From NCBI GenBank assembly GCA_016182905.1, contig JACPFR010000017.1, positions 1-45,794 of the forward strand: 45,794 nt of DNA, written 5' to 3'. The translations under genes and the position numbers were made by a program. The DNA comes from Elusimicrobiota bacterium. Its GTDB lineage: Bacteria > Elusimicrobiota > Elusimicrobia > UBA1565 > UBA9628. Every line of letters starts with the position of its first letter. Positions within the stretch are counted from its first letter, which is position 1. Positions 18,810 through 26,556 of this stretch are shown here, piece by piece. The notes beneath the pieces were generated by a model that had not been told where the DNA came from, did not search any database, and saw only the letters and a program-made list of their open reading frames with translations.

Positions 18810-18828
18810 GTTTTATTGGATTAAGACC

Positions 18829-19299
18829 ATGGACGCCAAAGAGATCGAAGCGCTTCTGACCCCCCTCATCGAGCAGGAAGGCGGTGAATTGGTGGACCTG
18901 CAGTGGCGCATGGAAGGTCCGCAGTGGGTCCTGCGTCTGTTCCTGGACAAGCCGAACGGGATCACGCTCGACGACTGCGCGTACTTCTCGGACCGGGTCG
19001 GGGCGACGCTCGACGAGGGCGACAAGATCGCGCGCTCCTACGTGCTCGAGGTGTCGTCTCCCGGCCTCGACCGCGTGATCAAGAAGGACAAGGATTTCGA
19101 GCGCTTCGCGGGCAAACCCGTGAAGCTGCGTCTGAAGCTCCCGGAGAACGGCCAGCGCCGGTTCACCGGGGTCTTGAAGGGCCTGAACGAGGGCAAGGTC
19201 TCCGTCCAGGTGGAGAAGGACCTCAAGGCGTTCGCGCGCGAGAACATCGACGAGCTGCGTCTCGACGACTCCGCGGCGGTTGATTTTTCGGAGGATTGA
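18829..19299 (+). CDS. rimP: Ribosome maturation factor RimP
   Basis: Needed for assembly of the 30S subunit. The two-domain RimP layout is clear: N-terminal IEALLTPLIEQEGGELVDLQWR, the central DDCAYFSDRVGATLD and VLEVSSPGLDRVIKKDKDFERFAG (the SSPGLDRPL-type signature), then the Sm-like C-terminal domain (LRLKLPENGQRRFTGVLKG). Length is 156 aa. It follows an attenuated leader and precedes nusA by 4 bases, the common gene order. Confidence 0.97.
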   Translation: MDAKEIEALLTPLIEQEGGELVDLQWRMEGPQWVLRLFLDKPNGITLDDCAYFSDRVGATLDEGDKIARSYVLEVSSPGLDRVIKKDKDFERFAGKPVKLRLKLPENGQRRFTGVLKGLNEGKVSVQVEKDLKAFARENIDELRLDDSAAVDFSED

Positions 19300-19303
19300 T
19301 CTT

Positions 19304-20554
19304 ATGAGCAAATCCGAGCTGATGACGGCGTTGGAGCAGATCGCGCGTGAAAAGAACATCCCCGTGGACGAGATCCTGTCCATGATCGAGGGCGCCGTCG
19401 TGTCCTCCCTGCGCAAGCACGTCGGCAAGAACGCCGACATCCGCGCCTCCATCGACCGCGAGAGCGGCGTCTTCTCCGCCGTCGTGGCGAAGAAGGTCGT
19501 CGACGAGGTCGCGGACCCGGAGCTCGAGCTCACCGAGGCCGACGCCCAGAAGATCAAGAAGGGCGCCAAGGTCGGCGACGAGCTGATCTATCCCGCTCCC
19601 GCCGCCGACTTCGCCCGCATCGCCGCGCAGACCGCCAAGCAGGTTCTGACGCAGCGCGTGCGCGAGGTCGAGCGCGACAAGCTGTACGAGGAGTTCAAGC
19701 CGAAGGAGGGCGAGGTCGTCTCCGGCTCCGTCCACCGCTTCGTCGAGCGCAGCATCATCGTCGACCTCGGCAAGACCGAGGGCGTTTTGCCCCCGCGCGA
19801 GCAGATCCGCCGCGAGCGCTACAACATCGGCGGCAACGTGCGCGCCGTCATCCTGCGCGTGGACAAGTCCCAGCGCGGCCCCGCGGTCGTCCTCTCCCGC
19901 GCCGCCGATCTTTTCCTCCAGAGGCTGATGGAGATGGAAGTCCCCGAGATCGCGGACAAGACCGTCGAGATCGTGCGCATCGTGCGCGACCCCGGCTTCC
20001 GCGCCAAGGTGATCGTGAAGTCCAACGACCCTCGCGTGGACGCGATCGGCTCGTGCGTCGGTCTGCGCGGCTCGCGCATCCGCTCGATCATGAACGAGGT
20101 CGCCGGCGAGCGCATCGACCTGATCGCCTTCGCCGAGGGCGTCGAGGAGTCCCTCGCCGCGGCCCTGGCCCCGGCCAAGGTCTCGTCGGTGCAGGTCATG
20201 GATCCCGAGAACCGCATCGCCGAGGTCCTCGTCGCCGAGGAGCAGCTCGCCCTGGCCATCGGCAAGGACGGGCAGAACGTGCGCCTCGCGCAGAAGCTCA
20301 CCGGCTGGACCCTCGAGGTCAAGGCCGAGCCGGCGAAGCCCTCTAAACGCATCAGCAGCGAAGGTGCTGATGCGTCCCTGGCCACGCTCGAGGGCGTCGG
20401 CCCCAAGACGCTCGAGATCCTGGTCAAGGCCGGCATCACCGACGCGGCGAAGCTCGCCGCGGCCTCGGCCGAGGACCTGAAAACGGCCGGCATCGGCGAG
20501 AAGACCGCGGCCAAGATCATCGCGAACGCCAAGGCGGCGCTCGAGAAGGCGTAG
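19304..20554 (+). CDS. nusA: Transcription termination/antitermination factor NusA
   Basis: RNA polymerase-associated factor that modulates pausing, intrinsic termination and antitermination. Domains in order: NTD (1-120, EKNIPVDEILSMIEGAVVSSL), S1 (about 130-200, GEVVSGSVHRFVERSIIVDLG), KH1 and KH2 (about 210-345, with GSCVGLRGSRI and AIGKDGQNVRLA), then a C-terminal helix-hairpin-helix region (LEGVGPKTLEILVKAGI). The ATG at 19304 is chosen over an upstream in-frame start because of the GGAGG at 19289. Length is 416 aa. A 10-bp hairpin sequence sits in the linker at residues 349-357. Possible autoregulation through the rimP leader. Confidence 0.97.
   Translation: MSKSELMTALEQIAREKNIPVDEILSMIEGAVVSSLRKHVGKNADIRASIDRESGVFSAVVAKKVVDEVADPELELTEADAQKIKKGAKVGDELIYPAPAADFARIAAQTAKQVLTQRVREVERDKLYEEFKPKEGEVVSGSVHRFVERSIIVDLGKTEGVLPPREQIRRERYNIGGNVRAVILRVDKSQRGPAVVLSRAADLFLQRLMEMEVPEIADKTVEIVRIVRDPGFRAKVIVKSNDPRVDAIGSCVGLRGSRIRSIMNEVAGERIDLIAFAEGVEESLAAALAPAKVSSVQVMDPENRIAEVLVAEEQLALAIGKDGQNVRLAQKLTGWTLEVKAEPAKPSKRISSEGADASLATLEGVGPKTLEILVKAGITDAAKLAAASAEDLKTAGIGEKTAAKIIANAKAALEKA
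20348..20374 (+). repeat. Inverted repeat inside the nusA linker
   Basis: CGCATCAGCA (20348-20357) and TGCTGATGCG (20365-20374) are perfect 10-bp inverted copies 7 nt apart. They encode RISSEGADAS between KH2 and the C-terminal HhH region. Unexpected in coding DNA; it could be a small inserted element that kept the frame. Confidence 0.55.
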
Positions 20555-20558
20555 ACCG

Positions 20559-20719
20559 AGGAGACTGAGCAATTAATGGCGTGGCCCTCGGAGGCTTGCA
20601 ATTGACCGATGGCGTTGTTGCTCCTCGCTCAGATAGCTACAGCTATCCTCGCTCGTCGCGCCTAGCCAGCAGCCAAACCCGTTCGACCGAGGGCTACGCC
20701 ATTAATTGCTCAGTCTCCT
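20559..20719. mobile_element. 161-bp MITE-like element between nusA and infB
   Basis: Terminal inverted repeats of 33 bp (20559-20591 and 20687-20719) match at 32 positions, the one exception being G-U compatible. The ends read AGGAGACTGAGCAATTAATG. The interior (20592-20686) has no coding capacity and holds another small inverted repeat, GATAGCT-AC-AGCTATC. Its lower GC content and sharp boundaries fit a non-autonomous transposable element, though no clear target duplication is seen. It splits an operon that is usually continuous. It could also fold as a long RNA hairpin. Confidence 0.7.
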
Positions 20720-20748
20720 AGGTCCTGCCTAGGTCCCCGCCAATTTGC

Positions 20749-20754
20749 TATAAT
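20749..20754 (+). promoter_or_regulatory. Extended -10 (TGC-TATAAT) of infB
   Basis: A perfect TATAAT preceded by TGC lies 9 nt before the infB ATG, right after the MITE-like element and a direct repeat of CCTAGGTCC (20718-20735). It would restore transcription of infB onward if the element blocks read-through. The leader would be only 2-4 nt. Confidence 0.6.
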
Positions 20755-20763
20755 CGTCCGGTA

Positions 20764-23310
20764 ATGGAAAAGAAGACCACGAAAAAGACTCCGGCGAAAA
20801 AGCCCGCCGCCGCGAAGCCCGCGGCCGCCAAGGCCAAGGCCGCCCCGAAGAAAGCCGCCGCCAAGGGCACGGCCGCCGAAGTCCGCACGACGCAGGAAGA
20901 GGGCTCGATCGCGCCTCCCACCGCCAACCTGGTCTCCGCGTTCGCGATGTTCAAGAAGCGCAACGTCTCCACCGCCGGACCGACGGTGACGCGCCTCGCC
21001 GCCGGCGCCGCGCTTCCGAAGCCGCCCGCTCCGAAGCCGGTCGTTCCGCCCGCGCCCGCCGCCGCGGCGGCGGCTCCGGCCCCCGCTGCGCCGCCCTCGA
21101 TCCCGACCGCGCCCGTCGCGAAGCCGCCGGTTCCCGGCGCCCCGGTCACGATCAAGCAGCCCGCCGTCCCCGGCGCCTTGCCGCCGAAGCCGGTCCAGCC
21201 CGCCGCCGGCGCTCCGGCCGCGCCCGTCGCGCCCAAGCCCGCCGTTCCCGGGGCTCCCGTGCCGCCCGCGCAGAAGCCGCCGACGACCGGCGCGCTCCCG
21301 CCCATGCCGCCGAAGCCCGGCACCTCCGGTCCGCAGAAGCCGGTCATCCTGCGCCCCGGCGCAATCACGATCCGCCCGCAGATGACGCCGCGTCCCGGCG
21401 CCCCGCGCCCTCCGATGCCCGGCCAGCGCCCCGGCCAGCACCGCCCGGGCCAGGGAGGCGGTCACCGCCCCCAGCAGCAGAACCGGCCTGCCGCGCCCTC
21501 GGTGAAGCCCCTCGAGCCCGGCCAGAAGCCCGCGCTCAAGAAGATCAAGGTGTCCTCCATGATCACCGTCCGCGAGCTCTCCGAGAAGATGGAGATCAAG
21601 ACGAACGACGTCATCAAGAAGCTGATGGGCCTGGGCATCTTCGCCACGATCAACCAGCGTCTCGACACCGAGGCCGCGCAGGTCGTCGCCTCCGACTTCG
21701 GCTACGAGCTCGAGGTCGTCGCGATGTACAAAGAAGAGGAGCTCGCGGTCGTCAAGGCCGAGAAGGAAGACCCCGCCAAGCTCAAGAGCCGCCCCCCCGT
21801 GATCACCATCATGGGCCACGTCGACCACGGCAAGACTTCGCTGCTCGACGCGATCCGCTCGGCGAAGGTCGCCGAGGGCGAGTCCGGCGGCATCACGCAG
21901 CACATCGGCGCCTATAAGGTCCACATCGACAAGGGCGACATCGTCTTCCTCGACACGCCCGGCCACGAGGCCTTCACCGCCATGCGCGCGCGCGGCGCCA
22001 AGGTCACCGACATCGTCGTCATCGTCGTCTCGGCCACCGACGGCATCATGCCGCAGACGATCGAGGCCATCGACCACGCGAAGGCGGCCGGCGTGCCGAT
22101 CGTCGTCGCGGTCAACAAGATCGACCTCCCCGGCGCCAACCCGCAGAAGATCCGCCAGGACCTCTCCGGCCACGGCCTGCAGCCCGAGGAGTGGGGCGGC
22201 AAGAACATCTTCGTCGACGTCTCCGCGAAGAAGCGCCTCAACCTCGACAAGTTGTTGGAAAGCTTGGCTCTTCAAGCGGAAATCCTCGAGCTCAAGGCCA
22301 ACCCGGACCGCCCCGCCTACGGCACGGTCCTCGAGGCCAAGATGGACCCGAAGCGCGGCGCCGTCTCTACCGTGCTCGTCCAGGCCGGCACGCTCAAGCT
22401 CGGCGACGCGTTCGTCGCGGGCCTGGCGCACGGCAAGATCAAGGCCCTCGTCGACGACAACGGCAGGCGCATCGAGTCCGCCGGCCCCGCGACCCCCGTC
22501 GAGATCCTCGGCATCATGGGCACGCCGCAGGCCGGCGACGCGTTCACCGTCGTCGAGAACGAGAAGGCCGCGCGCGACATCGCCGAGAAGCGCCGCCTGA
22601 TCCACCGCGAGCAGACGATGGCCCACCAGAAGCACATGACGCTCGTGGGCCTGCGCTCCGCGATGAGCACCGGCGCGTCGAAGGCCAAGGACCTCAACAT
22701 CCTCCTCAAGGCCGACGTGCAGGGCTCCCTGCAGGCGCTGCGCGACTCGCTCGAGGGCCTCTCCACGACCGAGTGCCGCGTGCGCATCATCCACGGCGCC
22801 ATCGGCAACGCCAACGAGTCCGACATCCTGCTCGCCTCCGCCTCCGACGCCGTCACCTTGCTCTTCAACGCCGAGGTCGAGCCGCGCGCGGCCGAGCTCG
22901 CCGAGCGCGAGGGCGTCGAGGTCCGCAAGTACGCGGTCATCTACGACCTCATCGAGGACGTGAAGGCGGCCCTCGAGGGCCTGCTCGCGCCCGAGATCGT
23001 CGACGTCGTCGTCGGCAAGGGCGAGGTCAAGGCGCTGTTCAAGGTCAAGACCGGCGTCATCGCCGGCTCCGCGATCCGCGACGGCAAGGCCACCCGCGGC
23101 GGGCATATCCGCGTGCTCCGCGACGGCAAGACGCTCCACACCGGCAAGGTCACCACGCTGCGCCACTTCAAGGACGACGTCAAGGAGATCGAGAAGGGCC
23201 AGGAGTGCGGCATCGGCACCGAGGGCTTCAACGACTTCGCGGTCGGCGACCTGCTCGAGTTCTTCGTCAAGGAATCGCGCACGCGGCGTCTGTCCCAGTC
23301 GCCTCGGTAG
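20764..23310 (+). CDS. infB: Translation initiation factor IF-2
   Basis: GTPase that positions initiator tRNA and joins the ribosomal subunits. The N-terminal 250 residues are low complexity, first Lys/Ala then Pro/Ala, and contain no folded domain. An IF2N domain follows (about 260-310, [24 protein letters not shown]), then the GTPase domain with G1 GHVDHGKT (351-358), G3 DTPGH and G4 NKID, then domains II to IV. Length is 848 aa. It begins 9 nt after a TATAAT, with no Shine-Dalgarno, and is followed by rbfA after 14 bases. Confidence 0.97.
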   Translation: MEKKTTKKTPAKKPAAAKPAAAKAKAAPKKAAAKGTAAEVRTTQEEGSIAPPTANLVSAFAMFKKRNVSTAGPTVTRLAAGAALPKPPAPKPVVPPAPAAAAAAPAPAAPPSIPTAPVAKPPVPGAPVTIKQPAVPGALPPKPVQPAAGAPAAPVAPKPAVPGAPVPPAQKPPTTGALPPMPPKPGTSGPQKPVILRPGAITIRPQMTPRPGAPRPPMPGQRPGQHRPGQGGGHRPQQQNRPAAPSVKPLEPGQKPALKKIKVSSMITVRELSEKMEIKTNDVIKKLMGLGIFATINQRLDTEAAQVVASDFGYELEVVAMYKEEELAVVKAEKEDPAKLKSRPPVITIMGHVDHGKTSLLDAIRSAKVAEGESGGITQHIGAYKVHIDKGDIVFLDTPGHEAFTAMRARGAKVTDIVVIVVSATDGIMPQTIEAIDHAKAAGVPIVVAVNKIDLPGANPQKIRQDLSGHGLQPEEWGGKNIFVDVSAKKRLNLDKLLESLALQAEILELKANPDRPAYGTVLEAKMDPKRGAVSTVLVQAGTLKLGDAFVAGLAHGKIKALVDDNGRRIESAGPATPVEILGIMGTPQAGDAFTVVENEKAARDIAEKRRLIHREQTMAHQKHMTLVGLRSAMSTGASKAKDLNILLKADVQGSLQALRDSLEGLSTTECRVRIIHGAIGNANESDILLASASDAVTLLFNAEVEPRAAELAEREGVEVRKYAVIYDLIEDVKAALEGLLAPEIVDVVVGKGEVKALFKVKTGVIAGSAIRDGKATRGGHIRVLRDGKTLHTGKVTTLRHFKDDVKEIEKGQECGIGTEGFNDFAVGDLLEFFVKESRTRRLSQSPR

Positions 23311-23324
23311 AGGACAGACGCATC

Positions 23325-23675
23325 ATGTTCGAGCGCAACGACCGGCTTCGCGAGCTTTATAAAGAGCTCGTCTCCACGCACCTGCGCGAGGTCAAGGACC
23401 CCGGGCTCGTCGGCTTCATCACGGTCACCGACGTGGACCTGTCCCACGACCGCAAGACGCTCAAGGTCTTCTATTCGATCCTGGGCACCGACGCCGAGCG
23501 CGAGCGCGCCGCCGCCGCCCTGGAGCGGGCCGCCCCGTACCTGCGCGAGCTCATCAAGAAGAAGGTCTCGGTGAAGACCATCCCGAACCTGGTCTTCACC
23601 TACGACATCACGCCGAAGAAGGCGTCGCGCATCGACGAGCTCCTCAACAAGCTCGAGAAGGAAAAGAACCAGTGA
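23325..23675 (+). CDS. rbfA: Ribosome-binding factor A
   Basis: Small KH-fold protein for late 30S maturation. The RbfA features can be read: RNDRLRELYKELVSTHLREVKDP, FITVTDVDLSHDRKTLKVFYSILG, and the C-terminal KTIPNLVFTYDITPKKASRIDELL. Length is 116 aa. A purine-rich AGAGGA precedes the ATG at 23325 by about 11 nt. The stop overlaps the GTG of truB (GTGA). The nusA-infB-rbfA-truB order is widely conserved. Confidence 0.95.
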   Translation: MFERNDRLRELYKELVSTHLREVKDPGLVGFITVTDVDLSHDRKTLKVFYSILGTDAERERAAAALERAAPYLRELIKKKVSVKTIPNLVFTYDITPKKASRIDELLNKLEKEKNQ

Positions 23676-24409
23676 CGGGCGCGGGCTTCCCTGCGGCGGG
23701 GATGCTCCTCATCGACAAGCCCGCGGGGTGGACCTCGCACGACTGCGTCGCCGTCCTGCGCAAGCTCTTCCCCCGCGGCACCAAGGTCGGCCACACGGGC
23801 ACGCTCGACCCCCTCGCCACGGGCCTGCTGGTGGCGCTGATCGGCCCGTGCACCAAGCTCCAGGCCCGCCTGCAGGGCATGGACAAGACCTACTCGGGCA
23901 CGATCCGCCTCGGGGTGAAGACCGAGACGGGAGACGTCACCGGCAAGGTCATCGAGGAGAAGCCGCTGCCTTCCCTGGACCTCGCCCGGCTCAAGGCCGA
24001 GTGCTCCGCGCTCATCGGCACCGTGGACGCGCCCGCCCCCGCCTACTCGGCGGTCAAGCACCAGGGGCGCCCGCTGTACGAGTACGCCCGCAAAGGCCTC
24101 GAGGTCCCGGTGAAGGCCCGCCAGTCCGTGCTGCATTCCTGGGAGGCCCTGTCCTGGGAGGCCCCCGAGCTGACCCACCGCCTGAGCTGCGAGAGCGGGA
24201 CGTACGTCAGGACCCTCGCCGAAGTCCTCGGGGCGAGACTGGGCTGCGGCGGGACCGTCTCGACGCTCCGCCGCGAGTCCGTGGGCCCGTTCCTCCTCGC
24301 CGACGCCCAGCCGCTCGACGCGATCCGCGCCATGCCCGCCGTCGAGCTCGCCCAGCGCCTGGCGGCGTCGCTCCCGGTCCTCGAGAAGGCCCTCAAAGAC
24401 AAGCCATGA
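23672..24409 (+). CDS. truB: tRNA pseudouridine(55) synthase
   Basis: Isomerises U55 in the T-loop of tRNAs. Begins with MLLIDKPAGWTSHDCV; the catalytic motif GHTGTLDPLATG (Asp in TLD) and the KTYSGTIRLGVKTETGD block are complete, with SCESGTYVRTLAEVLG near residue 170. Length is 245 aa. It starts at a GTG overlapping the rbfA stop and ends in an ATGA overlap with the riboflavin kinase gene. Confidence 0.96.
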   Translation: MTGAGFPAAGMLLIDKPAGWTSHDCVAVLRKLFPRGTKVGHTGTLDPLATGLLVALIGPCTKLQARLQGMDKTYSGTIRLGVKTETGDVTGKVIEEKPLPSLDLARLKAECSALIGTVDAPAPAYSAVKHQGRPLYEYARKGLEVPVKARQSVLHSWEALSWEAPELTHRLSCESGTYVRTLAEVLGARLGCGGTVSTLRRESVGPFLLADAQPLDAIRAMPAVELAQRLAASLPVLEKALKDKP

Positions 24410-24789
24410 CCACCGTTCGCGGCCGCGTGGTCCGCGGCGAGCGCGTCGGCCGCAAGCTCGGCTTTCCGACGGCCAACGTCAAGGTCCCCGCCTCGGCCCG
24501 CCCACCGCGCGGCGTCTGGAGGGTTTCGGTTCGCGGCACGACGATCGGCGAGCGTCTCGGCGCCTGCAACGTCGGCGTCCGCCCCACCCTCGGCGGGCTG
24601 CGCCTCGTCGTTGAGGTGCATATCCCCGGCTTCCGCGGGAACCTGTACGGCCGCACCTTGACCTTGCGCTTCCTCTCCAAGATCCGCTCCGAGCGCCGCT
24701 TCCCCTCGTTGGACGCCCTGAGGAATCAGATCCGCAAGGACGTGGCGTCCTTGAACCGCAAGGCCGCTTACGGTACAATCAAACCATGA
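24406..24789 (+). CDS. Stand-alone riboflavin kinase domain
   Basis: Phosphorylates riboflavin to FMN. The 127-aa protein equals only the C-terminal half of bacterial RibF: GRKLGFPTANV (the PTAN that binds Mg-ATP), GVW, CNVGVRPTLGG, VEVHIPGFRGNLYG with the catalytic Glu, and FLSKIRSERRFPSLDALRNQIRKD. The FMN adenylyltransferase half (HxGH motif) is missing, yet this position after truB is where the bifunctional ribF usually sits. The ATG at 24406 overlaps the truB stop and there is no upstream remnant, because truB occupies that DNA. FAD synthesis must then come from another gene. Confidence 0.88.
   Translation: MTTVRGRVVRGERVGRKLGFPTANVKVPASARPPRGVWRVSVRGTTIGERLGACNVGVRPTLGGLRLVVEVHIPGFRGNLYGRTLTLRFLSKIRSERRFPSLDALRNQIRKDVASLNRKAAYGTIKP
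24774..24779 (+). promoter_or_regulatory. Putative -10 (TACAAT) before the small membrane gene
   Basis: TACAAT ends 6 nt before the ATG at 24786 and lies inside the last codons of the flavokinase gene. Same spacing as at cdsA and the ALDH gene. Confidence 0.4.
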
Positions 24790-24983
24790 GCCAGCTCAAC
24801 AGCGACGGGAACATCCTCGGGCGCCTCGGCGCCATCGCCCTTCTCGCCGCCGCCGGCTTCGGCCTGCACCGCCTGAATTGCCCGGTCGTGAAGACCGACG
24901 CGTGCTGCGGCTTCATCCAGCGCGCCGCCGCGCACCAGGCCGCCGACGAGGCCGCCAAGGCCGCGCCCGTCCCCGCGAAGTAA
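24786..24983 (+). CDS. Small single-pass membrane protein with Cys pair
   Basis: 65 residues: a short polar N-terminus, one hydrophobic segment (about 11-28, LGRLGAIALLAAAGFGLH), then NCPVVKTDACCGFIQRAAAHQAADEAA. Three cysteines follow the membrane segment, two of them adjacent. ATGA overlap with the flavokinase gene, yet also its own -10-like TACAAT. I do not recognise a family; the codon use matches its neighbours, so it is probably real. Confidence 0.55.
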   Translation: MSQLNSDGNILGRLGAIALLAAAGFGLHRLNCPVVKTDACCGFIQRAAAHQAADEAAKAAPVPAK

Positions 24984-25014
24984 CCCCCGCGATTCACCGA
25001 CGCGGCGGCAAAAA

Positions 25015-25030
25015 CTGTTGTCAACGACAG
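25015..25030. promoter_or_regulatory. LexA-box-like operator over a -35 element
   Basis: CTGT-TGTCAACG-ACAG, with symmetric extension to AAACTGT / ACAGTTT (7-bp arms). It overlaps the -35 of the promoter at 25018-25047, where a bound repressor would block transcription. It has the same CTGT-N8-ACAG core as the palindrome upstream of gmd. Confidence 0.5.
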
Positions 25031-25047
25031 TTTCGACCGGTTATAAC
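25018..25047 (+). promoter_or_regulatory. Upstream promoter of the DUF374 gene
   Basis: -35 TTGTCA (25018-25023), 18-bp spacer, -10 TATAAC (25042-25047), each one mismatch from consensus. The transcript would carry about 80 nt of leader with no open reading frame that I can support. Confidence 0.5.
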
Positions 25048-25123
25048 CTCGCTACTCTCCACGCGACGAGAAAATAGCGCCCGAAATCGCCCGTTGAGCC
25101 CGGGGCGGCGTCCGGTTAACTGG

Positions 25124-25129
25124 TACACT
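25124..25129 (+). promoter_or_regulatory. Second -10 (TGG-TACACT), leaderless spacing
   Basis: TACACT with a TGG extension ends 5 nt before the ATG at 25135 (and 2 nt before the GTG at 25132). Favours ATG 25135 as the start codon. Confidence 0.4.
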
Positions 25130-25134
25130 GAGTG

Positions 25135-25773
25135 ATGCCCGCGATCCGCTTCCTCGTCCCCTACCTCGGGTATCTGTTCTCGACCTTCATCAAGCTCACG
25201 ACGAGCCTGACCACCGTCCGCGGCGCGATCCGCGACAAGCTGCGCGCCGACGACCGGCGCTTCATCTACGCCTTCTGGCACCAGCGCCAGGTGTTCTTCA
25301 CCGTCTCGCACCGCGGCGACGCGATGTCCATGCTCATCAGCAAGTCGGTGGACGGCGAGATGATCGCCGAGACGATCCGGCGCTGCTGCGGCGTGTCCTC
25401 GGTGCGCGGCTCCTCGTCGCGCGGCGCGTCCGACGCCGTGCGCGGGCTCATCAAGGCATTGCGCTCCGGCCTCGATATCGGCATCACGCCCGACGGCCCC
25501 AAAGGCCCCAAGGAGGAGATCAAGGAAGGCGTCATGTACCTCGCCCAGAAGCTGGGCGTACCCATCCTGCCGATCACCAACGCCCAGTCGAACCGCCTGA
25601 TCCTCAGGGGCACCTGGGACCAGTTCCAGATCCCGATGCCGTTCGGGCGCTCGGTCGTGGTCTACGGCGAGCCGATCTCCGTCGGGCCGCTCGACGACCT
25701 GAAGCTCAAGGCGGCGGAGCTCAAGCGCTCGCTCGACGCCATCACCCTCGAGGCCGAAGCCCTAGTGGCGTGA
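25135..25773 (+). CDS. DUF374 lysophospholipid acyltransferase-like protein
   Basis: About 212 residues, related to the acyltransferases that transfer acyl chains to lipid A or lysophospholipids. DUF374 landmarks are visible: FIYAFWHQRQ with the active-site His, GSSSRGASDAV near residue 95, and GITPDGPKGPKEEIKEGV near 120. An N-terminal hydrophobic stretch may anchor it to the inner membrane. The substrate is unknown; DUF374 proteins are often tied to lipid A or Kdo-lipid processing. Two promoters precede it, one under a LexA-like box. Its 3' end overlaps convergent potC by 12 bases. Confidence 0.88.
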   Translation: MPAIRFLVPYLGYLFSTFIKLTTSLTTVRGAIRDKLRADDRRFIYAFWHQRQVFFTVSHRGDAMSMLISKSVDGEMIAETIRRCCGVSSVRGSSSRGASDAVRGLIKALRSGLDIGITPDGPKGPKEEIKEGVMYLAQKLGVPILPITNAQSNRLILRGTWDQFQIPMPFGRSVVVYGEPISVGPLDDLKLKAAELKRSLDAITLEAEALVA

Positions 25774-26556
25774 GGCTTCGTCGGGGCGCACGGCGAACGC
25801 GGCGTTGAGGCCGATCAGCAGGAAGGTGGCGAGCAGCAGGCACACCGAGAGCGCGTTGATCTCCGGGGTCACGCCGAACTTCATCATCGAGTAGATCTTG
25901 ATGGGCATCGTGACGATGCCGATGCCCGCGACGAAGAACGAGGTCACGAAGTCCTGGAAGCTCACCGTGAAGGAGAGCAGAGCCCCGGAGATGATGGCGG
26001 GCATGGCCAGCGGCAAGGTCACCTTCACGAAGGCCTGCCACTCGGTGGCGCCCAGGTCCATGGCCGCGTCCTCTAAAGATGATTCCTGCAAGGAAATCAG
26101 GCGGGCGCGCACGGCCGCGACCGTGTAGGGCAGGCAGATCAGGGCGTGGGAGCTGGCCAGGGCCATGAAGTCCAGCTCGTAGCCCGCCCGGACGAGGAAG
26201 GTGAGGATGCCGACGCCCAAGGCCACCTCCGGCATCATCAGCGGGACGTTGAGCAAGGCGTCGTAGGCCCCCCGCCCGCGGAAGGCCTTGTGCTTGACCA
26301 TCGCGTAGGAGGCGAGCATTCCGAGGACCGCGGCGATGCCGGCGGCGGCGAGCGCCAGCTCGAGCGAGGTCAGCATCGCGCTCATCAGTTCCGCGTCGTG
26401 GAACAGGGCCTTGTACCACTTGAGCGTGAAGCCGCGCCAGACGACGTTGCGCCGGGCGTCGTTGAAGGAGAAGACGAACATCACGCCGAGCGGCAGGTAG
26501 AGGAAGCCGAACAGCGCGGCGACGTAGGCGGCCATCCCTCCGCTTTTCCTGCTCAC
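25762..26556 (-). CDS. potC: Spermidine/putrescine ABC transporter permease PotC
   Basis: Inner-membrane channel subunit of a polyamine importer: six membrane segments and the ABC-coupling EAA loop (EDAAMDLGATEWQAFVKVTLPLAMPAI, about residues 170-196). The region FSFNDARRNVVWRGFTLKWYKALF near the N-terminus is typical of PotC. The start chosen is the GTG that overlaps the potB stop, giving 264 aa, the length of the E. coli protein; the ATG at 26535 would give 257. Last gene of the ten-gene operon. Confidence 0.93.
   Translation of the reverse strand: MSRKSGGMAAYVAALFGFLYLPLGVMFVFSFNDARRNVVWRGFTLKWYKALFHDAELMSAMLTSLELALAAAGIAAVLGMLASYAMVKHKAFRGRGAYDALLNVPLMMPEVALGVGILTFLVRAGYELDFMALASSHALICLPYTVAAVRARLISLQESSLEDAAMDLGATEWQAFVKVTLPLAMPAIISGALLSFTVSFQDFVTSFFVAGIGIVTMPIKIYSMMKFGVTPEINALSVCLLLATFLLIGLNAAFAVRPDEASRH

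Noticed and set aside
20592-20686. A small gene inside the MITE-like element
   Set aside because: No frame of useful length with a ribosome site or protein-like composition.
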